Below, in pieces: positions 1 to 12,100 of a DNA stretch of 64,000 nt (position 1 is its first letter; each line of letters opens with the position of its first letter). The DNA is from Telmatactis stephensoni (Eukaryota > Cnidaria > Anthozoa > Actiniaria > Isophelliidae). Where the stretch lies: positions 1 through 64,000 of the forward strand of contig JALIZF010001304.1 of the NCBI GenBank assembly GCA_029948255.1. The letters run 5' to 3'. The position numbers and the translations under genes were made by a program. The notes under the pieces are model-generated. The model worked only from the letters and a program-made list of their open reading frames with translations. It ran no database searches and was not told the origin of the DNA.

Positions 1-473
1 AACATTATTCCCTCTATGCACAGTTTACCTACATTCCTTACATTCCTTCCTAACCACACTACATTCCTTATCCACTCACCCCTCCCCTCCCCTCCTACTA
101 TTTTTCTTTACACGGTTTTGCTCTCTATTATTTTTAATTTTTATTCATTTTTCTTTTTTCATTATTTTTTATGTTTTATTTATTTATTTATTTTCTCCTA
201 TTTCACTATTTTAGCTATCCACTTATCTATTTTTTGCTTCTCCTTAAAAACATTTTTCCTCTTTTTCTTTTTGTTTTATCCCCCTTTTTTACCTATTTAT
301 TTAGTTCATTTATTTTTTACTTATTTATTTTTCTTTCTATTTTTCATTCCACTTTTTTACCTATTTATTTAGTTTCTTTATGGCATACCCTATATACACT
401 ATACACACTATTTTTTGCATACAACCAAATGCCCTATTGAATTGCATATCCTATATAAACACAATTGATTCAA
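1..473. repeat. Direct repeat, left copy (cut by window edge)
   Basis: This block is repeated almost base for base at 2,425-2,886; the one difference I noticed is CCACTCACCC against CCACACACCC. It is pyrimidine-rich, nearly free of G, and ends at TATAAACAC, after which the flanks diverge. The open frames inside it are low-complexity Phe/Leu/Tyr strings and are not genes. The two copies could be terminal repeats of one insertion with a non-coding interior, or two units of a satellite about 2.4 kb long. The left end lies outside the window, so terminal dinucleotides and a target duplication cannot be checked. Confidence 0.85.
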
Positions 474-2424
474 TTTGCACAGGGAAAGTGTAGTATCCTA
501 AGGATCCCTACGCTCCCCCCCCCCCCCCCACCACCATCTCTCTACAAATAAACCTCCCCATACCTATATCCTCTACACCACAATACTTCTCCAATCCTTA
601 CCCATCAATATTCCTCCTTACATCCTTGCCTATACGTCCCTCCACTCCATACCCTGCACACTCCCCCCCCCCCCCCCCCTATATCCCTCAACCATCACCC
701 ATGCGTAGGTACGATTACCTGTTTGGATATGCATATTCTCTAGGTTCATTTGTGCCCCTGTTTTCAACACTTACACTCACATCCCATCCTCCTCCCTCTC
801 TCGCATATACCATCTCCTCATTCCCTTTACCCTCCCAAGCCACACTAGCACATTTATTTCTTCCACTGCCACCACCAGCACATACACCAACAACCTCTGC
901 TACAAAACTAACAACAAAATCATCCTACAACTGCTCCCTCCCAATCACCCAGCCCCCCTCCAGGCACCCACCAACAGCACAACTCACAATGTACTCCCAT
1001 GTATACCCACCCTTATCCTTACCGACTACCCACCTACCCACACCAAATGTACCCCTACCCATAATCACTCACGCCCATGACCATACTACCCTCACCGGCC
1101 CACACACAGGCCTACGACCTAATAACAGACACCTCCCTAACACACACACACACACACTCTTCTTCTAAAGATCCCCCTAACCCCATACCTGTCCACCCCT
1201 CCCCTTTTGACCTGTCACCCACCCCAAGTACACCCACCCCTATCCTTGTCGACTACCCACCTACCCACACCAAGTGTACCCCTACCCATAATCACTCACG
1301 CCCATGACCATACTACCCTCACAGGCCCACACACAGGCCTATGACCTAATAACAGACACCTCCCCCCCCAACACACACACACACACTCTTCTTCTAAAGA
1401 TCCCCCTAACCCCATACCTGTCCACCCCTCCCCTCTTGACCTGTCACCCACCCCAAGTACACCCACCCCTATCCTTGCCGACTACCCACCTACCCACACC
1501 AAATGTACCCCTACCCATAATCACTCACGCCCATGACCATACTACCCTCACAGGCCCACACACAGGCCTATGACCTAATAACAGACACCCCCCCCCCAAC
1601 ACACACACTCTTCTTCTAAAGATCCCCCTAACCCCATACCTGTCCACCCCTCCCCTCTTGACCTGTCACCCACCCCAAGTACACCCGCCCCTATCCTTGC
1701 CGACTACCCACCTACCCACACCAAGTGTACCCCTACCCATAATCACTCAGGCCCATGACCATACTACCCTCACAGGCCCATACACAGGCCCACGACCTAA
1801 TAACAGACACCCGTTCCCTCCCCTAATATTACACGCCACACACAGGCAACCCAACTCACGTTGTCCCGTATCATCCTACACCATCCCGCAGTCACTTGCG
1901 TTACGCCCCCTCTCACATTACATTGACCTCACTCTCAGCTATCCGTCCATCTGCAAGCCACTCTTTATACTCTCTCGACAATTTATCACGGTTCAACTCA
2001 AGATTGGTGTACCATGTGAGCCATGTCCACAAATTATACATCATCGTAGTAAGTCTTTCCTTTATTCTTACACACTTTACGACCTCCTTCCCCACGTGGC
2101 GCCTCTCGTACTTCAGTCGTCCGATCACGTGTAGGGCAAGACTTGAAGCGCTTTTAAGTTACGAAACGCGTGGGTTTACATCCGCTGCTTTGTATCTTGC
2201 TCCTGATGAATAGTACACAAGCAGTTTCGGCGACCTTTCCGTCGGTTCCCATCCTTGTACGAGACGCGACCACAGTCCTATCTATTTGAGCTCACTTAGA
2301 TTTTACTTAGATTTCCCTGTATGTTATTCATGTTATTTTTCGATACCCACATCAATTGTTTACCTTATACCATTTATCTATACACTCTATTATTTTATGT
2401 CTGCTTTGTTTCGTGTGTCTCGCA
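474..2424. repeat. G-poor interior between the direct repeats
   Basis: This interval is dominated by C and A on the + strand, with runs of C near 515-530 and 662-680. From about 1,010 to 1,800 it holds about 3.4 tandem units of 222-229 bp; the anchor GACTACCCACC recurs at 1,024, 1,251, 1,480 and 1,702. Each unit contains a short (CA)n run and a C run that vary in length. From about 1,820 to 2,290 base composition becomes ordinary, with a 71-aa minus-strand open frame (2,128-1,913) that I cannot assign. I see no reverse transcriptase, integrase or transposase. Confidence 0.75.
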
Positions 2425-2886
2425 ACATTATTCCCTCTATGCACAGTTTACCTACATTCCTTACATTCCTTCCTAACCACACTACATTCCTTATCCACAC
2501 ACCCCTCCCCTCCCCTCCTACTATTTTTCTTTACACGGTTTTGCTCTCTATTATTTTTAATTTTTATTCATTTTTCTTTTTTCATTATTTTTTATGTTTT
2601 ATTTATTTATTTATTTTCTCCTATTTCACTATTTTAGCTATCCACTTATCTATTTTTTGCTTCTCCTTAAAAACATTTTTCCTCTTTTTCTTTTTGTTTT
2701 ATCCCCCTTTTTTACCTATTTATTTAGTTCATTTATTTTTTACTTATTTATTTTTCTTTCTATTTTTCATTCCACTTTTTTACCTATTTATTTAGTTTCT
2801 TTATGGCATACCCTATATACACTATACACACTATTTTTTGCATACAACCAAATGCCCTATTGAATTGCATATCCTATATAAACACT
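2425..2886. repeat. Direct repeat, right copy
   Basis: This is the second copy of the block at 1-473, in the same orientation and nearly identical. It begins within ACATTATTCCCTC and ends at TATAAACAC. The near-identity of the copies indicates recent duplication or insertion, or ongoing homogenisation. Confidence 0.85.
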
Positions 2887-4391
2887 ACAGACGCACATAG
2901 ATAGAATGGAATCTGTTTGATAAACAGATCATACATGTAATCAGGGCGCGTGTAATACGCCAGTTATTATATAAGCAAATAAAATTTTGGTTGCGTTGCG
3001 TTCCCCCGAAGGCCTGAAAACACTCTGAAGTTTTTTTGCAATGTTGCGCGAATCTGTTGCAAGGATGGACATATACGGTAAAACTGCTCGTGCGCACAAC
3101 GTAAGAAAAGTTGAGTGTGTCCGGTCCTAAAGTTGTTTCAAGACAGTCAGTTGTGCTATAGTTGTATAGTTGCTGTGGTATAAGAATAACTTTATTTAAA
3201 CGAGGGTAAAACACACAACAGTTACAATTTATAATAATTGCACTGATAACCCAGTGGCCCTCGATATAGGTGGTCGATACGTTACCTTTGTGGTACTTTG
3301 TGGTGGTGGAATGGTGAGGGAAACGACCCCTTGTCCTTTAAGCTTACACGATGCATCTGCGAATCGAACAAAAGGAATATCTATTTCGCGTGTGCAGAAA
3401 CCAAAATGCAAAAATTAGGACAACAAAATGGTGCGATTTATTGCTGCGAGCGAAGCGAGTAGCCTCCTATTCGGAACACAGTGTAATCTGTGGATGTCAC
3501 TAGACGAACACGCGATACATACGATCAGCGACTCACATTTTTCCCTAAATAAACTAGCTTTTTAAAATCAGTTAGTTTTATAATTAGCCGTTTGAGATTG
3601 TTTGAAAAATTGCTTTACTCAAAGTGCTAAATATTTTGAACTGTGTGTGTCCGACACTGAACTAGCCACGAACTAGCAGTGTTCGTCACACAACGCATAG
3701 CACAGGAGATAGACAAGAAACATTTGATATATCAGACAAAGCGGTGTACTTTCGTAAGTTTTAGGGGAACAGCTCTGCTCGCAGCACTTCACTATCTATT
3801 AGAAATAGCTAGTCATAAAACATGCATATATACACATACATACATACATGTATTTATACACGGTGAATTTCCATTAAAATGGAACCTATAAATACAAATA
3901 ATATAATACAATTGACTGCTAAAAATATATATAACTAAATAACAATTAAAGTAATAATCTATCGGTTTATGTATCTATATACTACTATTGAATTAAAATG
4001 AAAAGATCTAACCAAAAAGTACGAAACAAATGTAACGAAAACCTTGTTTTTCATGACTTTGTGATCAAAATGTAGATATGAAATAAATATTTCAATGTGT
4101 AGTCTGCCTGAAAAGAGACGAGAGTCCTTAGAGGCTTAGAGGACTTGCCTGAGGAAGTTCAACAGGATGATGAAAAAAAAGGTTCTGTGAAATATATTTC
4201 GTATCAAGTTTATGGTTGCACCAAAATCTTCAAAAGTGACCTTCTTTGGAATTCTTTTGTTTTAAGTTAATCAACGTGACCAACCTAGCCGAATATACAA
4301 ATTAGCTATGATCGAGTTGTCTTAAAAGTTTAAAAAAGCTAAAAGTTTTAAGATAATTAGTTGCAAGATATTGTACTGCTGCAAGTTGCTG
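2887..4391. other. Intergenic, no gene seen
   Basis: I find no convincing exon here. There is a short (TACA)n run near 3,828-3,850 and the phrase GAGCGAAGCGAGTAG near 3,449, which looks repetitive. The small open frames lack splice context or recognisable motifs. Confidence 0.6.
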
Positions 4392-4635
4392 TGGGGGTGG
4401 AAGCAGAATAATTAGATTACCATTATTCATTATTCCCAAACATGTTTTCTCCAGAATCCATCATGAACTGTTTCCCATCCTTATTCTTTTACTATTTTTC
4501 TGTTATTCATGATTCTTTTTTTCATCTTGTCATTATTCCGTCATTATTCCTCGGGTTTCAGATGCAATAATTTATTATTCTAAAGCATTCTCAAACCGTC
4601 AGTTATTCATTATTCATTATTCTGCTTCCAGCCCC
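4392..4635. mobile_element. MITE-like element with terminal inverted repeats
   Basis: The left end GGGGTGGAAGCAGAATAAT is mirrored on the right by ATTATTCTGCTTCCAGCCCC. The 244-bp interior is made of repeated CATTATTC/ATTATTCC motifs and has no coding potential. The size and structure fit a non-autonomous inverted-repeat transposon. Confidence 0.65.
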
Positions 4636-5389
4636 GAAAATGTTACTATTATTACCACTCCGTGCATAACACATTTTCTTTGTTGCACGAAGTACAGTTG
4701 ACTATCTTTGAACGACCACTCTCACTCGTAAGCGACCATCTCTCGTAAGCCATTACCAAATATGTACTAGCAATGGTTTTGAATGTTGAAGAGAAAAAAA
4801 ACCATCCAAACTTATACTGAGAACAGATGTTTGATATATTTAAAAAGAGTGAAGACTCCCTGGAGAGGCGTGGGCTCAACTTCAAAACCGGTTTAAACTG
4901 GATAAACCTGTTAGACTACCCAACCATTTCCGTACAGTGCAGATGAAGGGAGGAAATACATAAATCAGTTGTCAAAGTTTTAGCAGGGTACGGTGGACTC
5001 ACAGGTATGGGAGCTTTCTGCTCCGAGTCAGCCCGTACTCTACGAACAAGCCCTGTGATTGGTCAATCCAACAATGACGTCATTTTCAAAGAACCCTTGC
5101 TTTTCCTTGTACTAATATTAAAGGCTGAACATGTGCGATTACTTTAATAACACTTCCCATGTTTATTTATGTCGACTATTAATACATCAAACATGTAAAG
5201 TACATATTTGTTTTATGTGTCTATGAAACGCTGAAGTAGTGCATGGGGAGAAAATGATCATGGGGATGTAGGCCTATCCCCTGTGTAGGCACCTGGAGAC
5301 ACCGAGGCACTTGTGCACTTTTGGACCTAGTTTTCTCCTTGTAGACAGTACTTGTAGGCCAGACACACAGCTCCCCGAAGATACTGTAG

Positions 5390-5390
5390 C

Positions 5391-5433
<43 letters not shown>

Positions 5434-5760
5434 TAAGCTTTATTGGCATGACCATTTACTGGTATTGCTAAAGCATAGATAGATAGATAGATAGTTGGAG
5501 TTTTAAAGAAGTTACGGGCCTTGTAGAAGACAATTTGGCTTTCTAAAACGTTGGGAGGAATACAAAAAGACAAAATAACAGTAATTCAAGGTAATTTATA
5601 AATACTGTCTGTTTATTTAAGTATGATAGATAGATCGATAGATAGAGCGATAGATCGATAAATAGATCGATAGATGGATAGATGGATGGATAAGCTTTAT
5701 TAGAATGATCCCATTTTTACAGTTATTGCTAAGGCATATAACAAGATAGATAGAAAGATA
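5390..5760. repeat. Microsatellites with a recurrent adapter sequence
   Basis: A (TAG)n run occupies about 5,390-5,432 and (GATA)n/(GATC)-type runs occupy 5,476-5,494 and 5,627-5,690. Directly after the repeats come AAGCTTTATTGGCATGAC (about 5,437) and AAGCTTTATTAGAATGATC (about 5,693). Each is followed within about 40 bp by a version of TATTGCTAAAGCAT and more GATA repeats. This looks like the 3' tail of a dispersed element in minus orientation. Confidence 0.7.
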
Positions 5761-5765
5761 GATAC

Positions 5766-7520
5766 ATGGGCACTTGTAGCCACTTGTGGGCACTTGTAGA
5801 CACTGAAGATACTGCAGATTCTTTTAGACACTTGTAGACTCTAGTAGACATGCAGACTCTTGCAACCACTTGTAGACTCTTGTAGACACTTTAGATACTG
5901 TATACACATGTAGCCACTGTAGGCACTTGTAGCCACTTGTAGATCGATCGATCTATAAGCGCATGATCCCATTTTTACAGGTATTGCTAAGGCATATAAC
6001 AAGATAGATAGAAAGATAGATAGAAAGGCACCTGTAGGCACTTGTCGACACTGTAGGCACCTGTAGGCACTTGTCGACACTGTAGACCCCTGTAGGCACC
6101 TGTAGGCACTTCTCGACACTGTAGACCCCTGTAGGCCCTTGTAGCCACATGTAGACACATGTAGACACTTGTAGGCACTTGTAGGCACTTGTAGGCACTT
6201 GTAGGCACTTGTAGGCACTTGTAGGCACTTGTAGATCACTTGTAGATCACTTGTAGACTATTGCAAACACTTGTAGGCACTTGCAAACACTTGTAGCCAC
6301 TGTAGGCACTTGTAGCCACTTGTAGACACTGTATACACATGTAGACACTTGTAGACACTTGTAGATACTGTAGACTCTTGTAGACACTGTTGTAGATACT
6401 GTATACACATGTAGACATTGTAGGCACTGTAGGCACTGTAGACTCTTGTAGACACTTGTAGACTCTAGTAGACACTTGCAGACTCTTGTAGACTCTTTGC
6501 AAACACTTCACTTGTAGGCACTTGTAGCCACTGTAGGCACTTGTAGCCACTGTAGACTCTTGTAGACTCTTGTAGACTCTTGCAAACACTTGTAGGCACT
6601 CCTTGTAGCCACTGTAGGCACTTGTAGACACTGTAGACACTGTAGACACTTCTAGGTACTTGTAGACACTTGTAGACACTGTATACATTTGTAGACACTT
6701 GTAGACACTGTATACATTTGTAGACACTTGTAGACACTGTATACATTTGTAGACACTTGTAGACACTTGTAGACACTGTATACACATGTAGACACTTGTA
6801 GACACTGTAGATACTGTAGACTCTTGTAGACACTGTTGTAGATACTGTATACACATGTAGACACTTGTAGACACTTGTAGACACTTGTAGACATTGAAGG
6901 CACTGTAGACACTGTAGATACTGTAGACTCTTGTAGACACTTGTAGACTCTAGTAGACACTTGCAGACTCTTGTAGACTATTGCAAACACTTGTAGGCAC
7001 TGTAGACACTTCGAGACACTTGTAGGCACTGTAGACACTTGTAGACACTGTAGACACTGTAGACACTGTAGGCACTGTAGATACTGTAGACACTGTAGAC
7101 ACTTGTAGATACTGTAGACTCTTGTAGACACTGTTGTAGATACTGTATACACATGTAGACATTGTAGGCACTGTAGACACTGTAGACACTGTAGGCACTG
7201 TAGATACTGTAGACACTGTAGACACTGTAGACACTGTAGACACTGTAGACACTGTAGACACTTGTAGACACTGTAGACACTGTAGACACTGTAGACACTG
7301 TAGACACTGTAGGCACTGTAGACACTGTAGACACTGTAGACACTGTAGGCACTGTAGATACTGTAGGCACTTGTAGACACTTGTAGAGATTTGTAGGCAC
7401 TTGTAGACTCTTGTAGACTCTTGTAGGCACTTGTAGACACCTGCAGAGATTTGTAGGCACTTGTAGGTTCTTTTAGACACTTGTAGACATTGTAGATACT
7501 GTAGACTCTTGTAGACAATG
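5766..7520. repeat. Large minisatellite of 9-10-bp units
   Basis: About 1.75 kb consists of units such as CACTGTAGA (9 bp) and CACTTGTAGA (10 bp), with variants GGCACTTGTAG, GACTCTTGTAG and ATACTGTATACACATGTAG. Higher-order blocks recur, for example the ATACACATGTAGAC segments near 6,393, 6,780, 6,850 and 7,147. The minus strand stays open in all three frames over long stretches, giving Tyr-Ser-Val, Cys-Leu-Gln and Val-Ser-Thr repeat peptides, because the unit has no stop in those frames. I treat these as artefacts of the repeat. One adapter copy (about 5,957-6,010, ATGATCCCATTTTTACAGG) lies inside the array. Confidence 0.92.
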
Positions 7521-8300
7521 AACATGAAAAGAAATATAAACAAAATATATCTATATAAAATAAACGTAAAATAATACATTTATCGATATGTCCTCTCTTA
7601 TGCAGGGTAAGCTTTTTTTAATTTTAGCTAGCACATTCAAAAAAATATATGAGATTTAAATTGCAAAATGTCAAAAACCGCAAACGCGTACAAAATCTGG
7701 AGTAAAAAAACCGTTAAACTAAATATAACAGCAAAGAAAAAAACGCAAAACTCCATCACCGCAAACCCTTACGTCCCCCTCGCTTGTTAATAATAATAAT
7801 AATGACTTTATTTATGTGTCACATCGTTCTAGCTATTTTACAATAACTAATTGGGGACACCTATCTAAAACCCTTTGTAAAACTACTAAAATGTATATCC
7901 CAATCCATACCCTGATTCTATACCTAATATCCATCCCATATTTGATATTTACAATTTTGGTTTGTTTTATTTGTTTATTTGCTTTGTTTGTTTACCTATC
8001 ATTTGACCAGTAACCACATGTCCTCTTAGAGGGATTTTATTCAATATCACATCTTCCTATTCATATGTGTATAAAATTTAAAATATTTAAAAACAATTAT
8101 TTGCAAGCCCGAGCTGATGAATTACATAATTTAAAGAAGAATATTAAGAATACTGCCAGTTACGATATAATATTTTTTTCTGGAAATAATTCAAGAGTTT
8201 TGATTGGCTAAGATTCACCGGGTTGCAAGCTAGTTATGACGTAATTTTATCGAATATTGAAATTAGCTTGCGATATAACGTTACGCCTATTTATGCGGCT
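7521..8300. other. Intergenic with a short (AAT)n tail element
   Basis: An (AAT)n run at about 7,787-7,802 is followed by GACTTTATTTATGTGTCACA, again a microsatellite joined to a CTTTATT sequence. I see no gene in the remainder. Confidence 0.5.
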
Positions 8301-8487
8301 CATGCCAAAAACAACACAATGGCAATGGCTGCAAGGTTTGCTGAGCTTGGGGACGACGAAATTGGACGAAAAAGATTCCTTAAACACCAAGAAAGATATA
8401 AGGTGGAGCAAACTTACCTTTGATCAGTATTTACGAGAGAAAAAGCTGGCATTTCCCGCAAAACAGCGAGCAACTTGGCTTTTTTAA
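8300..8487 (+). pseudogene. Frameshifted fragment of a Crypton-type domain gene (KIAA1958/QRICH1/ZMYM-like)
   Basis: One frame reads MAARFAELGDDEI from 8,335. The next frame then continues DEKDSLNTKKD, then STFxxYL-like text TFDQYLREKKL, up to about 8,470. Joined, this matches the N-terminal pattern I know from the large invertebrate family related to KIAA1958, QRICH1 and ZMYM proteins, which share a domain derived from Crypton tyrosine-recombinase transposons. The shift falls within ATTGGACGAAAAAG near 8,361-8,375, where several bases appear lost. No downstream recombinase exon is visible. It is probably a dead copy of a dispersed family. The assignment rests on pattern memory, not an alignment. 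Confidence 0.45.
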
Positions 8488-9103
8488 AACTGCTTTTATG
8501 CCGTTGTCAGATAAAGCAAGCACAATCATTTGTATTTTAGTTTTATTATTTATTGAATGAGATTGAATTAAAAATATTTATTTGAATCAATGTGGTTACG
8601 TTCGATTCTCAGTCTGGCCACTGACTGGAAGCACAACTGAGTAAGAATTATTTTCAAAAAATAAAAAAACAATATTGAATTCTTTTCTTGTAGGATATGT
8701 GGAATTATTAAGGCCTCGTTTTGTGTTATCTGCCTCGGCCTTCGGCTTTTGCACCCCCTCATACATTTCACTGTAAAATTTCGATACTTTGCAGAGCTGT
8801 ATCTTCTCTGGTTTTTGACATGTCACTCTCAAATTTCTCGGTGGTCGATCTGTCCAGTGGTGACGAAGAATTTTCGCTAACTGGTTTGTGTCAAATGGCG
8901 GAAATAACCTTGGCAGTTGATAAAATATGAAGCATATACTTTGGTATCAAATTACTGGTATCACGCGTGCGGCTTGAAAAACGCATTCCACCGTAAACGA
9001 GTGAGTAACGAGGTTGCAGTTTCGTTTTGGTAGTACATGTAGTATTGGGGACCGGACTCTTGCAAGTGACAGCGTTTAGTATATTTAGTAGTGTAAGATC
9101 AGA
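8488..9103. other. Upstream region of the 9.1-20.5 kb gene
   Basis: I find no coding exon here. The stretch from about 8,580 to 8,900 contains TTCGATTCTC and a CCTCGGCCTTCGGC phrase that look like decayed repeat sequence. A promoter for the downstream gene must lie here, but no clear TATA element or other core motif stands out. Confidence 0.4.
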
Positions 9104-12100
9104 ATGAATGATGCTGATAGTGATGTTGATATGGAGAACTTTCAAGTAAGTATTGAATTTCGATCATTACAAGGTCCCATTTAGCGCACACTTATATATA
9201 CACTATTCTTTCAGGCTGAAGAGACGTCCAGCTCCAGTGGTAGATTCTTTGCGATAGACGGAAAAACTTATTTTAACCTGAAGGGCAAAGTTCTCCTATT
9301 TAGTGACTTCTCTTTGAAAATTATTGGCGAAGTGCACCCATCTCTGTCTCTGCAGGGACAAGCCGGCGTCAACTATGGACAGTGGCTTTTTAGTTTCAGT
9401 GGGTATTCTTTTTCGAGTAAATTTACAAGGTTAGTCATTTGTATGGTCTAGCGCAGTGATGTCTATTATTTACTGAACCGACTACTTTATCAACAAACTT
9501 GAGCCGTATGAAGTACATGCAGCAGCTTTATAATCACGGCCACGCTAGTTGACCTGAGGTCAATTTAGCTTTTACTATAAGCTTACTTATCATCTCTTAT
9601 CATTCACTCTTACGAACACATTTTGGATAGATGAATACATGTGCCGCGTGAAATATGTCTGCAAGTTTTCTCAAAATACGTTCGCAATTTATCTGATAAG
9701 ATTTAGTAAAATCTATTGTGCTGATCGAGGCACTCACTACTCCATTCACTCCCGTATAGTATCAAACAGGTTATAAAACCGGTTTTCGTTGGGCCTGCCA
9801 AATCCCGGTTATTTGCCGATACGCCCACTGTCAGTATAATGTACTCTGTTGCATATCGATGTCATGTTTGACCGATCAGAGTCAACAGGAAACTAATGAA
9901 GCGGCTTATGATAAAAGGTTACGTACCAGTCAATTAAATGTAATAATATATATTTCAAAAACTCAACGGCTTTTACCTATTCAGTATTCTATTAATTTTT
10001 CACCACTGGTCAAAAGTCCCTGAGAATCTAAATGTTTATTGTATACAAGAAAATTTTATAAACAATGAATTCGTTGCTAGTTTTTTAATAGTTTCCGGTT
10101 CAATAGGTGTTGACATGTAGAAAAAACAAATCACTTCATCGTTTGTTGCATGATATGGCAGATTAAGATATTTCAGCCAATCACATTCTACGTCCAAATA
10201 ATTGAATAGGCAAATAACCAGGGTTTGGCGGCAGGCCCTCCCTCCCCTCCCCCTTCTTTCCCTCCTCCCCAATCCCCTGGAGGGCCGCTACGCAGGCTAT
10301 GGTTGAAAACCGTATTGCGCATTGAATTGTGGGATATGAAAAGAAAATGGCGGACTGGTGCTTCAAAAATATTAATAATCCAGGAGCAAACTCCACTTAA
10401 GTAGCGGATAAAAGTGCAGATGATTTAATTTTAAAAAATATTGAAACAAGAGGTTTCACTGTTGAAAAGAGTCAAGCTTATTTAACTAGGTAAGCTTTTG
10501 ATAGTCGCGATACACATTACAAGTCGTGCCTCCCACGTTTGACAAATGAGACAGCCTGAGTCACACCAGCCATTAAATCGGCATTAAGTTTGAGACGGTT
10601 CCCTTATTGTGTAGCACAAATCAGCCTTTTAGACATTTCTAAAACGATTTTATTAATTTATTATTATTTTTTTGGATGCATTTGATTTGTTCGGCCATGG
10701 ATCTTAAGATCCATGGTTCGGCGATTCGAAGCTACTCAAATTGAATTTGTCGTAAGCTTATTTCCAGCTGAAGGGTGTACTGACATATAAAAATGACCCA
10801 TTGCTAGGGAAATTTGAAATTTGCTCTAATGTCACCAAATTGTCATATCGGTTTTTTGTAGTTGGAACTTTAACATTTTATGACGTCATTGCATGATGTC
10901 ATATGACTCAGATACAGGAAAAAGAGCTATAATTTTTGTTAGCACAGTATATTGGAGAATTTAAAATAAATTATTTTAATCTAGAGACCAAGATGTGTGC
11001 CTTTTAGGATTTTCTGATCATCAAAAGTTCTATCATATTGCTTAATTTTTCACAAATCAAGAGCAGGCCCTGTGATCATGTTTAATTTTTTCTCTTTTTG
11101 TTGTAATCTAATTCATACAGACAGATAGCATTGTCAAATGACTGCTTTGACAGCAAGCAGAGGTTGCTTGATGCCCTCAGGAAATCAATGTGTGTTGGCA
11201 CATTCTCTCTTGGCGCTCAAGTGTCAAACTCCATCGTTCTCGAGTACTGGTCATGCCTCAAAGAGGCCTATATAGAGAGCGTAGAGGAAGGAGCTGTGAC
11301 TAAACGTGTGTGCTATCAGGCATTGCACCTGGGACTACAAAATCCAACGTACTGGATCCTTGCACCAGAAGTATGTTTAAATTTATATAACTTGTACCAA
11401 AATCAGTTTGTACAAATCCATTAGGAAGACACTTTTTATTTGTTCTTTTAATTATTATTCTTATTTTACAATTGGTATATTCTTTTTGAATTGTAGACTG
11501 CTAAAAAAATTTACCTTTCTTATAAAAACACTGCTTACTGTAGTTTTAGAAAATGGTGCATGCATTCATCTGCATGACGTACTAGTAAGAGTTTCTGACT
11601 TCAGACTGTGGTGTATGTATGTGACAAGCATCCTTGCCTTTTTGATTAACCCATAATTTCCTTGGAGCTGTCATCTCTTTTTATGCCTTCTTTCGATGGA
11701 TAATGAGAGGATGAATTTAATTGAAGTTGTGTTATTTATTCTTTCAGGTACATATTGAAGACGGGGTTCTTCTAGCTGAAGAACAATATAAATATTTTGA
11801 ACGTCCAGGCCTAGCAAGCTACTACACTGTGTTCAATAATGAACTACAGAGCAACAAGTATCTCTTGGCCACTATGAAAAAGTATGTAAAAAAAGGGCAA
11901 ACTATGTACACAGTCACATGACAGCAAAATACTAGTAGCTAAAGTATAATTAGTAAAAAGAGTAATTCCACAGAAAAAAAGAAAAAGATGCCAAACTCCC
12001 AAACCTGTAAAACAATAAACGTACGGTTCGCCCACTTTGACAAAAGTTAAAAATTGACTATATTTCATTCTGTGTTCTAATATATTGTACTTTTAAATTA

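Noticed and set aside
626..1573. Pro/Thr/His-rich frames up to 180 aa
   Set aside because: They come from C+A-rich tandem repeats with frequent homopolymer runs and do not look like protein genes.
2195..2245. CCTGATGAATAG near a GTTTCGG, considered as a hammerhead core
   Set aside because: No stem II leading to GAAA follows CTGATGA at a workable distance.
6652..7579. Open frames of up to 288 codons with Val-Ser-Thr, Tyr-Ser-Val and Cys-Leu-Gln repeats
   Set aside because: All three minus frames are open because the 9-10-bp unit lacks stops. There is no start context, splice structure or domain.
9417..9429. Later exon 2 donor (ACAAG/GTTAGT) in the unrecognised gene
   Set aside because: It puts exon 3 in a frame with an immediate stop. 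The upstream donor GTAAAT keeps phase.
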